52,516 nucleotides of DNA from Betaproteobacteria bacterium (lineage in GTDB: Bacteria; Pseudomonadota; Gammaproteobacteria; Burkholderiales; Usitatibacteraceae), in assembly GCA_016790765.1 (NCBI GenBank), contig JAEUMZ010000044.1, forward strand, positions 1 to 52,516, in the 5' to 3' direction. The stretch's first letter is position 1. Each line of letters begins with the position of its first letter. The notes beneath the pieces were generated by a model that saw only the letters and a list, made by a program, of their open reading frames with translations, was not told the origin of the DNA and searched no databases. Made by a program: the position numbers and the translations under genes. Below, one piece after another: positions 38,962 to 47,326 of this stretch.

Positions 38962-39638
38962 ACGTCGCAAGCGACACCGAGATCATCCACCTCATCCTGC
39001 AGGCCTCCCTGGTGGTCAAGGTGGTGATCGGCATCCTGGTGCTGGCCTCGCTGATGTCCTGGTGGTACATCTTCGTCAAGCTGTTCACCGTGCGCGCGGC
39101 GAAGAAGCAGGCCGAGGAGTTCGAGCAGGAGTTCTGGTCAGGCACCGACCTGGTCGGCATGTACCAGCGCGCCACCTCGGGGCAGTACGAGCCGGCCGGC
39201 ATGGAAAAGATCTTCGAGGCCGGTTTCAAGGAATACCTGAAACTGAAAAGCCGGTCCAATGCCGACATCGGCGCGATGATGGACGGCACGCGGCGCGCCA
39301 TGAAGGCCGCGTTCCAGCGCGAGGTGGATTTCCTCGAGTCGCACCTTTCATTCCTGGCGACCGTCGGTTCCGTGAGCCCGTACGTGGGGCTGCTGGGGAC
39401 CGTGTGGGGCATCATGCATGCGTTCCGGGGTTTGTCCAATGTGGCACAGGCCACGCTCGCGCAAGTCGCACCCGGCATCGCGGAAGCGCTGATCGCCACC
39501 GCCATCGGCCTGTTCGCCGCCATCCCCGCTGTGATCGCCTACAACCGATATACCGCCGAGATCGATCGCCTGGCGACGCGGTACGAGAGCTTCATGGAAG
39601 AGTTCACCAACATCCTGCAGCGGCAGGCAACACATTGA
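38955..39638 (+). CDS. tolQ: Tol-Pal system proton channel subunit TolQ
   Basis: A 227-residue inner-membrane protein with three membrane segments: VVKVVIGILVLASLMSWWYIF near the N-terminus, and two in the second half, including PYVGLLGTVWGIMHAF and PGIAEALIATAIGLFAAIPAVIAY. With TolR it uses the proton motive force to power TolA during outer-membrane constriction. The GTG at 38955, four bases after GGAGG and overlapping the ybgC stop, is the start. Unusually, tolR does not follow directly: 192 bases with an inverted repeat intervene. Confidence 0.96.
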   Translation: MLNVASDTEIIHLILQASLVVKVVIGILVLASLMSWWYIFVKLFTVRAAKKQAEEFEQEFWSGTDLVGMYQRATSGQYEPAGMEKIFEAGFKEYLKLKSRSNADIGAMMDGTRRAMKAAFQREVDFLESHLSFLATVGSVSPYVGLLGTVWGIMHAFRGLSNVAQATLAQVAPGIAEALIATAIGLFAAIPAVIAYNRYTAEIDRLATRYESFMEEFTNILQRQATH

Positions 39639-39641
39639 AAG

Positions 39642-39824
39642 CGGGACTGGGGACTGGGGGCTAGGGGCTGGGGGGAGTTGCACGAAACCTGCCTTCCCAG
39701 CACAAGCCACCGAAACTCCAGTTCCCACGTGGTCTCCCAGCCGAAAATGCCCCAAACACCGCACCAGTCATAGACCTTAGAGCTTTTCCCGAGCCCCCGA
39801 TCCCGAGCCCCCAGTCCCGAATCC
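39642..39824. repeat. Heptamer-based G-rich inverted repeat between tolQ and tolR
   Basis: The left arm at about 39643-39674 is built of GGGACTG / GGGGCTA / GGGGCTG units in seven-base steps. The right arm at about 39788-39824 is the complement (CCGAGCC / CCCGATC / CCAGTCC types). Both share GGGACTGGGGGCT. About 113 bases without ORF or known motif lie between. The element fills almost the whole tolQ-tolR gap and leaves tolR without a recognisable SD. Confidence 0.8.
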
Positions 39825-39830
39825 CAACCA

Positions 39831-40241
39831 ATGTCCCGCCGCCGCCGCGCCATGTCCGATATCAACGTCGTGCCGTACATCGACGTAATGCTGGTGCTGC
39901 TCATCATCTTCATGGTGGCGGCGCCACTGATCCAGCCGGGGCAGATCGACCTGCCGAGCGTGGGGCAGGCGCTGAACCCGGCCGTGGCGCCGCTGGAAGT
40001 GCGGATCAAGAAAGACGGCATCATCCTGCTGGTGGACCGCAGCAAGGGCGCCGACGAGCAGCGCGTGACGCGCGACGCCCTGCTGCCCGCGGTGAAGGCG
40101 ATCCAGGGCGCCAAGCCGGACCAGGCGGTGGTGATTTCGGCCGACAAGAACTTGAAGTACGACGATGTGCTCAAGGTGCTCGACATCCTGCAGACCGGCA
40201 AGATCAAGAAGGTCGGGCTGCTGGCCAAGCCGGAGAAGTGA
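39831..40241 (+). CDS. tolR: Tol-Pal system protein TolR
   Basis: A 136-residue protein with a basic N-terminus (MSRRRRAMSDINVVPYIDVM), one membrane segment (MLVLLIIFMVAAPLI) carrying the proton-path Asp of YIDVMLVLL, and a periplasmic ExbD/TolR domain ending VLKVLDILQTGKIKKVGLL. Length is normal. The ATG lies directly after the G-rich repeat and has no clear SD, so its translation may depend on read-through from tolQ or on new sequences. Its 3' end carries GGAG, the SD for tolA. Confidence 0.95.
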   Translation: MSRRRRAMSDINVVPYIDVMLVLLIIFMVAAPLIQPGQIDLPSVGQALNPAVAPLEVRIKKDGIILLVDRSKGADEQRVTRDALLPAVKAIQGAKPDQAVVISADKNLKYDDVLKVLDILQTGKIKKVGLLAKPEK

Positions 40242-41015
40242 TTGGCGGCGACCATTCCTTCCCGCGCGCCGCAGCGATTCGACATCAGTGCACGCGTCGA
40301 GCCGGGGCGCCTGCCCGCGGCGATCCTCGCCGGCTTGGTGCACCTGGGATTTTTCGCCGTGCTGGTCCTGGGCGTGTCGTGGCAGGTGAGGCACCCGCCG
40401 CAGGTGGTGGCCGAGTTGTGGGAGCAGCTGCCGCCGCTGAAGGTGCCCGAGCCGCCGCCGCCGGAGCCGGAGAAGGTCGTCGTCAAGGATGAGCCGCTGA
40501 CGGTCAAGCCCGACGTGGCCGCCGCGCAGAAGGAGGACATCGCGCTCAAGGCGCGGAAGGCGAAGGAGCAGCGGGAAAGGGAAGAGAAGGAACTGCTCGA
40601 AAAGAAGAAAAAGGCCGAAGCCGAGAAAAAGAAGCGCGAGGAGGAGGCCGCAAGAAAGGCGCAGAAAGCGGCCGAGGACAAGGCGCGCGCCGAGCAGGCC
40701 GAGCGTGAGGCCGCCGCCCAGGCCTCACGCAACGCGGCGCTCAACGACTATGCAAGCCGGATCCGCGCCCTCATCACCAGCCGCGCCAATATTCCCGACA
40801 CGGTATCCGGCAAGCCGGCGGTCCAGGTGAAGCTGCGCCTGCTGGTCAACGGCGCGGTGTTCGATGCCCAGGTGGTGAAGCCCTCCGGCAACCGCGTCTA
40901 CGATGAGGCCGTGGAGCGCGCCATCAACGGCATCCGCAACTGGCCGCTGCCCGCGAATGCGGAACTTTTCGGCGGCCGGCGTGAACTCATCCTCAATATT
41001 GAACACGAACGGTAG
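40242..41015 (+). CDS. tolA: Cell envelope integrity protein TolA
   Basis: A 257-residue protein spanning the periplasm. It has one N-terminal membrane segment (AAILAGLVHLGFFAVLVLGVSW), a Pro/Val-rich stretch, a long charged helix (about 85-165; runs such as KAKEQREREEKELLEKKKK) and a TonB-like C-terminal domain (KLRLLVNGAVFDAQVVKPSGN, RRELILNIEHER). It links the TolQR motor to Pal and TolB. The only start matching the N-terminus is TTG 40242, directly after the tolR stop with GGAG six bases upstream. Confidence 0.93.
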   Translation: MAATIPSRAPQRFDISARVEPGRLPAAILAGLVHLGFFAVLVLGVSWQVRHPPQVVAELWEQLPPLKVPEPPPPEPEKVVVKDEPLTVKPDVAAAQKEDIALKARKAKEQREREEKELLEKKKKAEAEKKKREEEAARKAQKAAEDKARAEQAEREAAAQASRNAALNDYASRIRALITSRANIPDTVSGKPAVQVKLRLLVNGAVFDAQVVKPSGNRVYDEAVERAINGIRNWPLPANAELFGGRRELILNIEHER

Positions 41016-41042
41016 CTTGCCGTGCACAACCAAGAGGCCTGG

Positions 41043-41187
41043 CCACAGATGAACACGGATGAACGCGGATTTCCCGATGGCTTCAGAGCGCTGCGAGCCT
41101 TGCCGGTGCCGAGTATTGCGAAGCGATCCCCAATCATGAAAGGGAGTGTGCGGGTCTTATCTGTGTTCATCCGTGTTCATCTGTGGC
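41043..41187. repeat. Decamer-based inverted repeat, copy C, inside the tolB 5' end
   Basis: The left arm at 41043-41070 (CCACAGATGAACACGGATGA and on) and the right arm at 41160-41187 are complementary over about 27 bases with two mismatches. Unit length is ten bases (GATGAACACG). About 90 bases lie between. The tolB start codon is in the spacer and the right arm is translated as part of the TolB signal peptide. Confidence 0.9.
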
Positions 41188-42449
41188 TCATGCTGTTGTT
41201 TTGCGGGCTTGCACCGGTTCACGCCCAACTTGTCATCGACGTCACCACTTCCGCCGGGCGGCAGATTCCGATCGCCATCATGCCGTTCGCCAAGGAGGAC
41301 ATGGCGCCGCAGAACGTGACGCCGGTGGTCGGCAGCAACCTGGCGCGCACCGGCTTGTTCCGCATCGCCAACACCACCGGGTTGAGCAAATTACCCACGG
41401 CGCCGTCGGAAATCAATTTCCTCGACTGGTCGAGCCGCGGCATGGAGGCCCTGGTGATCGGTGCGATCGAGCCGCTGCCCGACGGCCGCTACTCGGTCAG
41501 CTTCCGGCTGTTCGATGTGGCCAAGCAGATGCAGACGGCGGGCATGAGCTACACGGTGGCTGCCACCCAGCTGCGTGCCACGGCACACAAGATTTCCGAC
41601 GAGATCTACGAGAAGTTGCTCGGCGAACGCGGCGTGTTCTCGACCAAGATCGCCTATGTGTTGAAGCGCGGCAACACGTTCGAGTTGCAGGTCGCGGATG
41701 CCGACGGCTTCAACCCGCAGGCTGTGCTGAAGTCGGTCGAGCCGATCCGCTCGCCCAAGTGGTCGCCGGACGGCACCAAGCTCGCCTACGTATCGTTCGA
41801 GAATCGCAAGTCCTCGGTGTTCGTGCAGGACCTGGTGACCGGGCAGCGGCGGCAGGTGGCCAATTTCAAGGGCGACAACTACGCACCCAACTGGTCGCCG
41901 GACGGCAAGACGCTGGTGGTGGCCCTGTCCAAGGATGCCATCTCGCAGATCTACACCCTCCCCGCCACCGGGGGCGAGGCCACGCGCGTGACGCAGAGCA
42001 GCAGCATCGACACCAATGCCACGTTCAACGGCGACGGATCGGAAATCATCTTCGTGTCCGACCGCTCGGGGGGGCCGCAGCTCTACAGCGTGCCGGTGGG
42101 CGGCGGCACCGTCAAGCGGCTGACCTTCGAGGGCAGCTACAACGTCAACCCGCGCATGAGCCCGGACGGCAAGCTGGTGGCATTCATCGCACGCGAGGAA
42201 GGGCGCTTGCGCGTGGCCACGCTGGAGCTGGCCACCGGCCAGGTGACGGTACTTACCGACGGCCCGCTCGACGACAGCCCGAGTTTCTCGCCCAACGGCC
42301 GCACCATCCTCTATGAATCCAAGGCGGGCGGTCGCGGTACGCTGGGCGCGGTGTCCGCGGACGGCCGCGTCAAGCAAAAACTCAGTTCCGCGGCCGGCGA
42401 CGTGCGCGAACCGGCGTGGGGACCGTACGGAACATCCGGTGCGAGATGA
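41136..42449 (+). CDS. tolB: Tol-Pal system beta-propeller protein TolB
   Basis: A 437-residue periplasmic protein: signal peptide, N-terminal TolB domain (about 31-165; LVIDVTTSAGRQIPIAIMPF) and a six-bladed propeller with repeats such as SPKWSPDGTKLAYVSFEN, NYAPNWSPDGKTLVVALS and SPSFSPNGRTILYESK. It binds Pal and TolA. The signal peptide MKGSVRVLSVFIRVHLWLM and on to VHA is partly encoded by a decamer repeat arm (LSVFIRVHLW), so the 5' end seems to have been rebuilt by a repeat insertion. The ATG at 41136 has no good SD. An upstream in-frame extension to 41022 exists but would bury the signal. Confidence 0.93.
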   Translation: MKGSVRVLSVFIRVHLWLMLLFCGLAPVHAQLVIDVTTSAGRQIPIAIMPFAKEDMAPQNVTPVVGSNLARTGLFRIANTTGLSKLPTAPSEINFLDWSSRGMEALVIGAIEPLPDGRYSVSFRLFDVAKQMQTAGMSYTVAATQLRATAHKISDEIYEKLLGERGVFSTKIAYVLKRGNTFELQVADADGFNPQAVLKSVEPIRSPKWSPDGTKLAYVSFENRKSSVFVQDLVTGQRRQVANFKGDNYAPNWSPDGKTLVVALSKDAISQIYTLPATGGEATRVTQSSSIDTNATFNGDGSEIIFVSDRSGGPQLYSVPVGGGTVKRLTFEGSYNVNPRMSPDGKLVAFIAREEGRLRVATLELATGQVTVLTDGPLDDSPSFSPNGRTILYESKAGGRGTLGAVSADGRVKQKLSSAAGDVREPAWGPYGTSGAR

Positions 42450-42537
42450 TGCGGATCAAACCCGGACAGGTGAATCGGGATACACTTCGCCTGTGCATCT
42501 GATGGTATTTCGACCTGATCAGCAAAGGAGAGCAACG

Positions 42538-43077
42538 ATGAACAAGCTGCTTGTTTCCGTAGGCATGGCGATGGTCCTGGGGGCATGCTCCTCGACGCAG
42601 CAACCCGCGCAGGTGGCGGACTCGAAGCCAGCGCCCGTGCAGCAGGCGACTGCGCCCACGCAACCGCCCACCACCGCCCCCACCACCACCCAGCAGCCCA
42701 CCGGCGTGCGCGTCGATCCGTTGAAGGATCGCAACAGCCCGCTGTCCAACCGCGTGATCTATTTCGACTACGACAAGGATGCGGTGAAGCCGGAGTTCCA
42801 GGCCCTGGTGCAGGCGCATGCGAAGTACCTGTCGGAAAACCGCACGCGCAAGATCCGGCTGGAAGGCCACGCCGACGAGCGCGGCTCGCGCGAATACAAC
42901 ATGGCGCTCGGCCAGCGCCGTTCCGACGCGGTGAGGAAGGCCGTGTCGGTCCTGGGGGTCGGCAACGAGCGTGTCGAGACCGTGAGCTTCGGCGAGGACA
43001 AGCCGAAATCCAATGGCCACGACGAGGCCGCGTGGGCGCAGAACCGCCGCGTGGAAATCGTCTACGACGGCGAGTAG
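42538..43077 (+). CDS. pal: Peptidoglycan-associated lipoprotein Pal
   Basis: A 179-residue outer-membrane lipoprotein with lipobox LGAC (C17), a Pro/Thr/Gln-rich linker (about 20-60) and an OmpA-like domain. Visible in the latter are VIYFDYDKDAVKPEFQALV and the meso-DAP-binding stretch LEGHADERGSREYNMALGQ, then AQNRRVEIVYDGE. It anchors the outer membrane to peptidoglycan and binds TolB. AAAGGAG stands before the ATG. An 88-base gap separates it from tolB, room for its own promoter, though none is evident. Confidence 0.97.
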   Translation: MNKLLVSVGMAMVLGACSSTQQPAQVADSKPAPVQQATAPTQPPTTAPTTTQQPTGVRVDPLKDRNSPLSNRVIYFDYDKDAVKPEFQALVQAHAKYLSENRTRKIRLEGHADERGSREYNMALGQRRSDAVRKAVSVLGVGNERVETVSFGEDKPKSNGHDEAAWAQNRRVEIVYDGE

Positions 43078-43080
43078 TTG

Positions 43081-43953
43081 ATGCGTTTGAAGGCGGGCAT
43101 CGCTGCAATCCTGGTCGCGGCGGCAGTCACCCCTGCCGCCGCAGGCATTTTTGACGAGGACGCGCGCAAGGAAGTCGCGCAGCTGCGTGCCGAGATCGAC
43201 AAGCGCATCACCGACATCGACGCGCGCATCGGGCGGCTGGACGACTCGGTCAGGAACCTCGGCATCATCCAGCTCCTGAACCAGATCGAGCAGCTCAACG
43301 GCGAGATCGCCAAGCTCAGGGGCCAGATCGAGGTGCTGGCCAACCAGAACGACCAGTTGGCCAAGCGCCAGAAGGATTTCTACCTCGACATCGACACGCG
43401 GCTGAGGAAGCTCGAAGGACTGCCCCCCGAGGGCGGTGCTGCACCCGCCGCCGCCGTGGTTCCCCCGGTGGTGACGCCGCCCGCGACGCCGGCCGCAGCC
43501 CCGACGCCTGCGGCTTCGGCGCCCGCCGCACCGGCTGCGAAGCCGCTGACGCCGCAGCAAGCGGCGGCGCTGAAAAAAAAAGAGGAAGACGCCTATGACG
43601 TCGGGTCGAACGCGTTCAAGCGGAACGATTTCGCCGCCGCCATCCGCGCCTTCCAGATCTACATGACCGATTACCCGGCGGGCAGCCTGGTGGCCAACGC
43701 CCAGTACTGGATCGGCATCAGCCACCGCAACCTCAAGGACTACGTGGCCGCACGTGCGGCGCAGGATGCGCTGCTGAAGAATTTTCCCGACTCGCCCAAG
43801 GCCCCCGACGCGATGCTCGAGATCGCCAATGTGCAGATCGAGACCGCCGACCTGGGCGCGGCCCGCAACACCCTTGAGGACATCATCGCGCGTTACCCGA
43901 TGTCCGACGCCGCCGCCAAGGCGCGCATGCGTCTCGCAGCGCTCAGACGCTGA
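43081..43953 (+). CDS. cpoB: Cell division coordinator CpoB (YbgF)
   Basis: A 290-residue periplasmic protein: signal peptide (LKAGIAAILVAAAVTPAAAG), N-terminal coiled coil for trimer formation (about 25-110; repeated I/L heptads in ARIGRLDDSVRNLGIIQLLNQ), an Ala/Pro linker (about 115-160) and C-terminal TPR repeats (about 170-290; FQIYMTDYPAGSLVANAQYWIG). CpoB coordinates outer-membrane constriction with peptidoglycan synthesis. The ATG is three bases after the pal stop. Confidence 0.95.
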   Translation: MRLKAGIAAILVAAAVTPAAAGIFDEDARKEVAQLRAEIDKRITDIDARIGRLDDSVRNLGIIQLLNQIEQLNGEIAKLRGQIEVLANQNDQLAKRQKDFYLDIDTRLRKLEGLPPEGGAAPAAAVVPPVVTPPATPAAAPTPAASAPAAPAAKPLTPQQAAALKKKEEDAYDVGSNAFKRNDFAAAIRAFQIYMTDYPAGSLVANAQYWIGISHRNLKDYVAARAAQDALLKNFPDSPKAPDAMLEIANVQIETADLGAARNTLEDIIARYPMSDAAAKARMRLAALRR

Positions 43954-43960
43954 CCCGTCC

Positions 43961-44692
43961 ATGACGTCGGTGACCCGGATTCCTGCTGCGATTCCTCGCA
44001 ACGCCGAAGGGCAGGGGACGGGCCCGGCCGCGGGGCCGAAAAGTGCGCGCGCGGATGAACTGCGCATCAACGAGGTGTTCTTCTCCCTGCAGGGCGAATC
44101 GACGCGCGTGGGTTTGCCCACCGTGTTCGTCCGGCTTACCGGGTGCCCGCTGCGGTGCGGCTATTGCGATACCGCCTATGCGTTCCATGAGGGCAGCACG
44201 CGCACCCTCGACGACGTGCTGGCCGAAGTGGCGACCCACGCCACGCGCACCGTGTGCGTGACCGGGGGCGAGCCGCTGGCGCAGAAGAACTGCCTCTCAC
44301 TGCTTTCCGCGCTGTGCGATGCCGGGTATTCGGTGTCGCTGGAGACCAGCGGAGCGATCGACATTTCACCCGTCGATGCACGCGTGTCGCGCATCGTGGA
44401 CATCAAGACACCGGGTTCCGGGGAAGTGGACAAGAACCGCTGGGAAAACCTCGCACACCTCACGGCGCACGACGAAGTGAAGTTCGTGCTCGTCGATCGT
44501 GCCGACTATGACTGGGCGAAGGAAGTCATCGCGCGCCACGCGTTGGATCGCACCTGCACGGTGCTAATGTCCCCCGCGTTCGGCCAGGTGGCGCCCGCCG
44601 ACCTTGCCTGCTGGATCCTTGCCGATGGCCTGCCCGTCCGGCTGCAGCTCCAGCTGCACAAGGTTCTGTGGGGCGAGAAGCGCGGCGTGTAG
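43961..44692 (+). CDS. queE: 7-carboxy-7-deazaguanine synthase QueE
   Basis: A 243-residue radical-SAM enzyme making 7-carboxy-7-deazaguanine, a queuosine precursor. The cluster motif CxxxCxxC is in [20 protein letters not shown]; the N-terminal [35 protein letters not shown] and [11 protein letters not shown] also fit. The first 30 residues are low complexity and ATG 43961 may be further upstream than the real start. queC follows after 10 bases, and both are commonly found after cpoB. Confidence 0.95.
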   Translation: MTSVTRIPAAIPRNAEGQGTGPAAGPKSARADELRINEVFFSLQGESTRVGLPTVFVRLTGCPLRCGYCDTAYAFHEGSTRTLDDVLAEVATHATRTVCVTGGEPLAQKNCLSLLSALCDAGYSVSLETSGAIDISPVDARVSRIVDIKTPGSGEVDKNRWENLAHLTAHDEVKFVLVDRADYDWAKEVIARHALDRTCTVLMSPAFGQVAPADLACWILADGLPVRLQLQLHKVLWGEKRGV

Positions 44693-44702
44693 CCACCGTG
44701 CG

Positions 44703-45383
44703 ATGTCCATGACACCGGCCATCCTTCTGCTTTCCGGCGGCCTCGATTCCGCCACCGTCCTCGCCATCGCGCGCGAACGCGGGTTTGCCTGCCATGCCCT
44801 GTCCATCGACTACGGGCAGAAACACCATGCCGAATTGGACGCCGCCCGGCGCGTCGCCCAGGCCGGCGGTGCTGTCGCGCATCGCATCGCCAAGCTCGAC
44901 CTCACCGCTTGGGGCGGGTCGGCGTTGACCGATGCGCGCATCGATGTGCCGACCGCGCCCACATCCGGCATCCCGGTCACCTACGTCCCGGCGCGCAACA
45001 CGATCTTCCTGTCGCTGGCGCTGGCCTGGGCAGAGACGATCGGAGCCGCAGACATCTTCGCCGGCATGAATGCGGTGGACTATTCCGGGTACCCGGATTG
45101 CCGGCCGGAGTACGTGGCCGCGTTCCAGGCCATGGCGCGCCTGGCCACCAAGGCCGGCGTCGAGGGCCAGGGCCTCACCATCCACGCGCCGATCATTCAC
45201 CTGACCAAGGCGGACATCATTCTCGAGGGCACCCGGCTCGGCGTGGACTATGCAATGACCGTTTCCTGTTATCGCGCGGATGCGGAAGGGCGCGCCTGCG
45301 GCGCATGCGATTCCTGCCGCTTGCGGCGCGAAGGATTCGTTGCGGCAGGCATCGCGGACCCCACGCGCTACACAAAAGCCTAG
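44703..45383 (+). CDS. queC: 7-cyano-7-deazaguanine synthase QueC
   Basis: A 226-residue ATP-dependent enzyme converting 7-carboxy-7-deazaguanine to preQ0. The PP-loop [17 protein letters not shown] is at the N-terminus. The zinc Cys cluster lies in [39 protein letters not shown] and [20 protein letters not shown] are typical. ATG 44703 or 44709 could be the start. queD is not in the window. Confidence 0.96.
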   Translation: MSMTPAILLLSGGLDSATVLAIARERGFACHALSIDYGQKHHAELDAARRVAQAGGAVAHRIAKLDLTAWGGSALTDARIDVPTAPTSGIPVTYVPARNTIFLSLALAWAETIGAADIFAGMNAVDYSGYPDCRPEYVAAFQAMARLATKAGVEGQGLTIHAPIIHLTKADIILEGTRLGVDYAMTVSCYRADAEGRACGACDSCRLRREGFVAAGIADPTRYTKA

Positions 45384-45508
45384 GACCGGTATGGCGTCCC
45401 GGGCCATGCCGGCCCGAACGCCGCGTATATTCTGGAGTTTGCAATCTGTAACGACCGCACGGCGCGGTCGCGATAGACTGGTTCACATTCCGAGTCCAAG
45501 CCCCCGTC

Positions 45509-45826
45509 ATGACCAGCGTTTTCGATCAGGACAACCTTCGCACTGTCGAGTTGAAGCCTTGCCCGTTCTGCAGCGACAACGAGGTGTCCTCCTATGTGCG
45601 CGACGGCCTGGTCGGTGTGGTCGAATGTCCCTGTGGGGCGCAGATGGTGCAGGAAATGCCGCGCCTCGGAGTCGGCGCGGATGGCCGGCCCGGCCTCTCG
45701 GAGCAGCAGATTCAGATGCTCGAACGCTTCCGCAAGAAGCACCGTCTGGCGACCCAGGTCGAGGCGGTGAACCTGTGGGCCCGTTGTCTGGCGGTGGACG
45801 CCTGGAACCTGCGCGGCGGCAAATAG
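45509..45826 (+). CDS. Lar-like zinc-ribbon protein
   Basis: A 105-residue protein with CPFC near residue 18 and CPCGAQM about 20 residues later, a two-part zinc ribbon, and AVDAWNLR at the end, where Lar proteins have a similar W-N-R ending. Rac-prophage Lar moderates type I restriction, but chromosomal copies like this are uncharacterised. The insert between the ribbon and the C-terminus (about 45-85) is helical and Gln/Glu-rich. No phage genes are adjacent. The 125 bases before it show no gene. Confidence 0.65.
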   Translation: MTSVFDQDNLRTVELKPCPFCSDNEVSSYVRDGLVGVVECPCGAQMVQEMPRLGVGADGRPGLSEQQIQMLERFRKKHRLATQVEAVNLWARCLAVDAWNLRGGK

Positions 45827-45879
45827 ACGGCCGGGCGGCGCCCGTAAAATAAGGGCCCGATTCGCTCACACCATCGCCC

Positions 45880-46992
45880 TTGAATACAGCTGCCACCCTA
45901 GCGTCCACCGTCGCGTGGGGCGCCTTTGCCATTGCCTTCGTGCTGGGCGCGATTTCCGCGCGCACGCAGTTCTGCACGCTCGGCGCCGTGTCGGACATCG
46001 TCAACATGGGCGAATGGACGCGCATGCGCATGTGGGTCCTGGCGATGGCCGTGGCGATCCTCGGGGCGCAGGGCCTCTATGCGGCGGGACTGATCGATTT
46101 GTCCAAGGCGTTCTACGTGCGCCCCGCATTCACCTGGCTTTCCTACATCGTGGGCGGCGCCATGTTCGGCGTGGGCATGACGCTGGCGAGCGGTTGCGGC
46201 AGCCGAACGCTGGTGCGCATTGGCGGGGGCAACGTGAAATCGGTGGTGGTGTTCGTCTTCATGGGCATCGCCGCGTACATGGCCATGAAAGGACTGTTCG
46301 GCGTGTGGCGCGTGAACACGCTGGATGCGGTCCAGATCGACTTCGCCGCGCGCGGGGTTGCTACGCAGGAACTGGGTGCCGTGTTGTTCGGCGCGTCGGC
46401 CAAGCAGGCCCAGCTGGCCTGCGGCACCGTGATTGGCCTGGCCCTGCTGGCCTTCGTGCTGGCCGGCCGCGAATTCCGGTCCAGCGCCGACGGCTGGATG
46501 GGCGGCCTCGGCTATGGCCTGGCCGTGGTGGCGGGCTGGTACCTGAGCGCGCACCTGGGGTTCGCGGAGAATCCGGACACGCTGGAGAACACCTACTTCG
46601 GCACCAACAGCAAGGCACCTGAATCGCTCACATTCGTGGCACCGATGGCCTATAGCCTGGAACTGCTCATGCTGTGGAGTGACAAGTCGCTGATCGTCAC
46701 CTTCGGCATCGCGACGGCGGCGGGCATGATCCTGGGCGCGCTCGCGTATTCGCTCGCGTTCCGGCGCTTTCGCTGGGAGGGATTTGCCAGCGTGGCCGAC
46801 ACGCGCAACCACATCGCAGGGGCCATGCTGATGGGCGCGGGCGGGGTCACGGCCATGGGCTGCACCATCGGGCAGGGGGTGACCGGCCTGTCCACGCTGG
46901 CACTGGGCTCTTTCCTGGCGCTTGGCGCCATGATTGCGGCCTGCTGGGCGACGTTGAAATACCAGTACTGGCGGATGATGCAGGAAGAATAG
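45880..46992 (+). CDS. YeeE/YedE (TsuA-like) sulfur-compound transporter
   Basis: A 370-residue polytopic membrane protein. The YeeE family in TsuA carries thiosulfate through conserved Cys residues, seen here in ARTQFCTLGAVSD, LASGCGSRTLVRIGGGN and TAMGCTIGQGVTGLS. About nine hydrophobic segments are visible, consistent with the duplicated sulf-transport fold. The start is a TTG at 45880 with no obvious SD; there is no ATG before the first membrane segment. No tusA or rhodanese gene is adjacent. Confidence 0.88.
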   Translation: MNTAATLASTVAWGAFAIAFVLGAISARTQFCTLGAVSDIVNMGEWTRMRMWVLAMAVAILGAQGLYAAGLIDLSKAFYVRPAFTWLSYIVGGAMFGVGMTLASGCGSRTLVRIGGGNVKSVVVFVFMGIAAYMAMKGLFGVWRVNTLDAVQIDFAARGVATQELGAVLFGASAKQAQLACGTVIGLALLAFVLAGREFRSSADGWMGGLGYGLAVVAGWYLSAHLGFAENPDTLENTYFGTNSKAPESLTFVAPMAYSLELLMLWSDKSLIVTFGIATAAGMILGALAYSLAFRRFRWEGFASVADTRNHIAGAMLMGAGGVTAMGCTIGQGVTGLSTLALGSFLALGAMIAACWATLKYQYWRMMQEE

Positions 46993-47009
46993 CCCGCGCG
47001 CGGTCGGGT

Positions 47010-47039
47010 TTGACCGTCAAGCAACGGCTTTGCTATAAT
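47010..47039 (+). promoter_or_regulatory. Promoter of the tRNA-Lys genes
   Basis: TTGACC (47010-47015), an 18-base spacer and a perfect TATAAT (47034-47039) lie 36 bases before the first tRNA-Lys gene. Confidence 0.85.
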
Positions 47040-47075
47040 TTTTGGCTCCGTAGGTCGTAACAGCGATCGACATCC

Positions 47076-47151
47076 GGGTCGTTAGCTCAGTCGGTAGAGC
47101 AGCGGACTTTTAATCCGTTGGTCGCTGGTTCGAATCCAGCACGGCCTACCA
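47076..47151 (+). tRNA. tRNA-Lys (anticodon TTT)
   Basis: A 76-base tRNA including encoded CCA. The acceptor stem GGGTCGT pairs with ACGGCCT (a G-U pair at 1-72). The D arm holds TAGCTCAGTCGGTAGAGCA, the anticodon loop CTTTTAA gives TTT, and the T arm holds GCTGGTTCGAATCCAGC. MnmA and the Que pathway (for other tRNAs) are also encoded in the window; MnmA thiolates U34 of this tRNA. Confidence 0.97.
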
Positions 47152-47157
47152 GTTTCA

Positions 47158-47184
47158 ACGCCAAGCGCAATGCTTGGCGTGCTT
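47158..47184 (+). terminator. Stem-loop between the two tRNA-Lys genes
   Basis: ACGCCAAGC (47158-47166) and GCTTGGCGT (47172-47180) with loop GCAAT are followed by GCTTTT. It resembles a terminator but may be a processing signal, since the next tRNA lies only 18 bases further. Confidence 0.65.
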
Positions 47185-47201
47185 TTGTGGATGTCCAAGA
47201 G

Positions 47202-47277
47202 GGGTCGTTAGCTCAGTTGGTAGAGCAGCGGACTCTTAATCCGTAGGTCGAAGGTTCGAATCCTTCACGGCCCACCA
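47202..47277 (+). tRNA. tRNA-Lys (anticodon CTT)
   Basis: A 76-base tRNA with encoded CCA. GGGTCGT pairs with ACGGCCC, the anticodon loop CTCTTAA gives CTT, and the T arm is GAAGGTTCGAATCCTTC. Its body differs from the TTT gene mainly in the variable loop and the T arm. Its 3' half is the source of two degenerate repeats downstream. Confidence 0.97.
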
Positions 47278-47326
47278 CCTCTTGGTTTCAGCCCCCTTCG
47301 TTGTGCACTGGTGATGTGTTGCGAAC

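Noticed and set aside
39642..39824. CRISPR array between tolQ and tolR
   Set aside because: The repeat units are only seven bases, contiguous, and the two arms are inverted, so there is no repeat-spacer pattern. No cas genes are present.
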